Source: Knoellia remsis (GTDB lineage: Bacteria; Actinomycetota; Actinomycetes; Actinomycetales; Dermatophilaceae). Taken from it: DNA of 64,000 bases. A program made the translations under genes and the position numbers. Positions 62,623 to 64,000 of the stretch are shown piece by piece. Every line of letters begins with the position of its first letter. Position 1 is the first letter of the stretch. The notes below the pieces were generated by a model, which searched no databases, had not been told where the DNA came from, and saw only the letters and a program-made list of their open reading frames with translations. The DNA is taken from NCBI RefSeq assembly GCF_003002895.1, contig NZ_PVTI01000016.1, positions 1-64,000 on the forward strand, written 5' to 3'.

Positions 62623-62690
62623 GTCCAATTGGGTGAGCTCGGGACGGGTTGCTGGCAGGGCCGGTGTCCCCAACTGTCCAATTGGGTGAG
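62623..62690. repeat. GTCCAATTGGGTGAG pair after the ECF gene, 53-bp period
   Basis: Inverse-orientation copies at 62623 and 62676 immediately after the TAA stop (62618-62620), each followed by CTCGGGACGGG. Confidence 0.9.
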
Positions 62691-62739
62691 CTCGGGACGG
62701 GCGGGAATGCCCGGAGCGGGCGGCATACTTGCACCCGAC

Positions 62740-62766
62740 ATGAGCCGCCTCGCCTGCCACGCATGA
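62740..62766 (+). other. Eight-codon upstream ORF overlapping the MFS start
   Basis: ATG at 62740 reads MSRLACHA and stops at TGA 62764-62766, overlapping the MFS ATG (62763) as ATGA. CATACT at 62724-62729 may be its -10, making it a leaderless uORF with one Cys codon. Confidence 0.5.
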
Positions 62767-64000
62767 GCACACCCGCCCTGACGCACCCCGAGCGCGTCCG
62801 CATCCCCCGCGAGATCTGGGTCCTCGTCGCGTCGGCCTTCGTCATCGCTCTCGGGTTCGGGCTCATCACGCCGGTGCTGCCGCAGTTCGCGCAGAGCTTC
62901 GGCGTCGGCGCGACCGCGAGCGCGATCGTCGTCAGTGTCTTCGCGTTCTTCCGGCTCGTCTTCGCACCGGCCGGTGGCAGTCTCATCGGCCGGGTCGGTG
63001 AGCGACCGATCTACCTCGCCGGCCTGCTCATCGTCGCGGCCTCGACGGCAGCCACGGCGTTCGCGCAGAGCTACTGGCAGCTCCTCGTCTTCCGTGGCCT
63101 CGGCGGCATCGGCTCGGTGATGTTCACCGTCTCCGCGACCGCCCTCATCGTGCGCCTCGCGCCGCCGTCGATCCGGGGGCGCGTCTCGTCGGCCTACGGC
63201 TCGGCGTTCCTTATCGGCGGCATCGGTGGTCCCGCCGTTGGTGGCGCCCTCGGTGGCCTCGGACTGCGCGTGCCCTTCCTTGCGTATGCCGGTGCGCTGG
63301 TTCTCGCTGCGGCTCTCGTCGCGATCTTCATCAGCGGGGCGTCGCTGCGGCCCGCGCCGGACGCGCCGGTGCTGCCGGTGTTCACCGCACGGGAAGCGTT
63401 GCAGGACAACGCCTATCGGGCTGGCCTCGTGTCGGGGTTCGCGAACGGTTGGGCGAACTTTGGGGTCCGCAACGCGATCATCCCGCTTTTCGTCGCAGCC
63501 AACATCGGCAAGGAGCCGTGGCTCGCCGGCGCTGTCCTCGCGATCTATGCCGGCGGCAACGCCGTCGGGATGAACGTCGCCGGGCGGCTCAGCGACCGGA
63601 TGGGGCGTCGCCCGTTCATCATCGGCGGGCTTGCCGTCGCCGGGGTGGCGACAATCGCCACGGGGCTTGCGTCGTCGTTCCCCGTGCTCGTCGTGCTGTC
63701 GATCATCGCCGGGCTCGGGTCGGGTGCGCTCAATCCGTCCCAGCAGGCCGCGATGGCCGACATCGTGGGCCAGGGCCGCAACGGCGGGCCGGCACTGGCG
63801 AGCTTCCAGATGTCGGCCGACGCCGGCGCGATCATCGGCCCGATCCTCGCTGGGGCCCTGGTGGACTCGGGCAGCTTCGCCCTGGCCTTCGCGGCGACCG
63901 GGGTGCTCAGCCTGCTCGCGACGATCCCGTGGGCGCGCGCCCGCGAGACGCTGCCCCGCACGGACGCCGAGGCCCGGTCCGGCACCGAGGCCGTCGAGAA
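62763..64000 (+). CDS. MFS transporter (partial, runs off the window)
   Basis: Open from ATG 62763 to the window end (412 codons seen, no stop). Twelve-helix MFS drug/metabolite exporter pattern: IALGFGLITPVLPQFAQSFG in helix 1, GSLIGRVGERPIYLAG loop, GRLSDRMGRRPFIIGG in the second half. Start overlaps a short upstream ORF. Substrate unknown. Only the C-terminal tail appears missing. Confidence 0.92.
   Translation, partial: MSTPALTHPERVRIPREIWVLVASAFVIALGFGLITPVLPQFAQSFGVGATASAIVVSVFAFFRLVFAPAGGSLIGRVGERPIYLAGLLIVAASTAATAFAQSYWQLLVFRGLGGIGSVMFTVSATALIVRLAPPSIRGRVSSAYGSAFLIGGIGGPAVGGALGGLGLRVPFLAYAGALVLAAALVAIFISGASLRPAPDAPVLPVFTAREALQDNAYRAGLVSGFANGWANFGVRNAIIPLFVAANIGKEPWLAGAVLAIYAGGNAVGMNVAGRLSDRMGRRPFIIGGLAVAGVATIATGLASSFPVLVVLSIIAGLGSGALNPSQQAAMADIVGQGRNGGPALASFQMSADAGAIIGPILAGALVDSGSFALAFAATGVLSLLATIPWARARETLPRTDAEARSGTEAVE

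Noticed and set aside
1-64000. tRNA or rRNA genes, phage or plasmid replication genes, integrases
   Set aside because: Looked for on both strands by eye and none recognised; the only mobile element gene is the ISL3 transposase. A tRNAscan run would be decisive.

Overview
The window is about 70% GC, carries tightly packed genes with frequent ATGA/GTGA start-stop overlaps, and encodes a bacterial proteasome activator, a mycothiol-type DinB/MDMPI protein and an actinobacterial-style histidine utilisation set. This points to a free-living actinobacterium, plausibly Micrococcales (Intrasporangiaceae-like). That assignment is inference from gene content. No rRNA, tRNA or CRISPR array was seen. The window starts exactly on the end of an ISL3 insertion sequence and ends inside an MFS gene.

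Layout. 1-1507: ISL3 element plus a detached extra IS end. 1557-8504: polyol (mannitol/sorbitol) uptake and oxidation operon (binding protein, two permeases, mannitol dehydrogenase, zinc alcohol dehydrogenase; no ATPase) with a divergent SorC-type regulator and a palindromic operator. 8544-20614: single-gene metabolic units (sucrase/ferredoxin-like protein, lipoprotein deacetylase, acyl-CoA synthetase, SDR, a DUF998-metallophosphoesterase fusion, HAD hydrolase, FAD dehydrogenase, acyl-ACP desaturase). 20741-29604: Bpa with a secreted BNR protein, an MDMPI-like protein, a PadR-ABC-FtsX export operon, a quinone reductase and a PIN/Phd toxin-antitoxin pair. 29637-36867: MobA-like transferase, PhoX and a second Tat-type phosphatase, a frameshifted MFS permease, a universal stress protein, IclR and MarR regulators. 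37183-42580: ABC exporter, MMPL exporter and its TetR repressor. 42700-48771: DcuSR/CitAB-like two-component system divergent from a TctCBA tricarboxylate transporter and a second stress protein. 48868-58390: histidine degradation (hutH, hutU, an M20 hydrolase, hutF, hutI) with an ArsR-type regulator and two unrelated minus-strand genes embedded. 59421-62620: TPP riboswitch controlling a YkoE-type S component and a fused ATPase-ATPase-EcfT energising protein.

Separate from the genes, the window is full of short repeats at gene boundaries: (i) modular palindromes whose outer arms are ACTTATTGCGCA- or ACTGATTGCC-like and whose inner arms vary; (ii) TCACCCAATTGGAC arrays at 42- or 53-bp spacing, one of which sits in frame inside the ECF ATPase gene; (iii) an over-represented GTATGCC (often GTATGCCGTCCGC) word; (iv) short tandem duplications that copy stop or start codons, in two places creating relays of tiny overlapping ORFs. 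At least eleven genes have a TAnnnT hexamer 6-8 nt before the start codon, suggesting leaderless transcription. These repeat systems are the least explained and most interesting part of the window.
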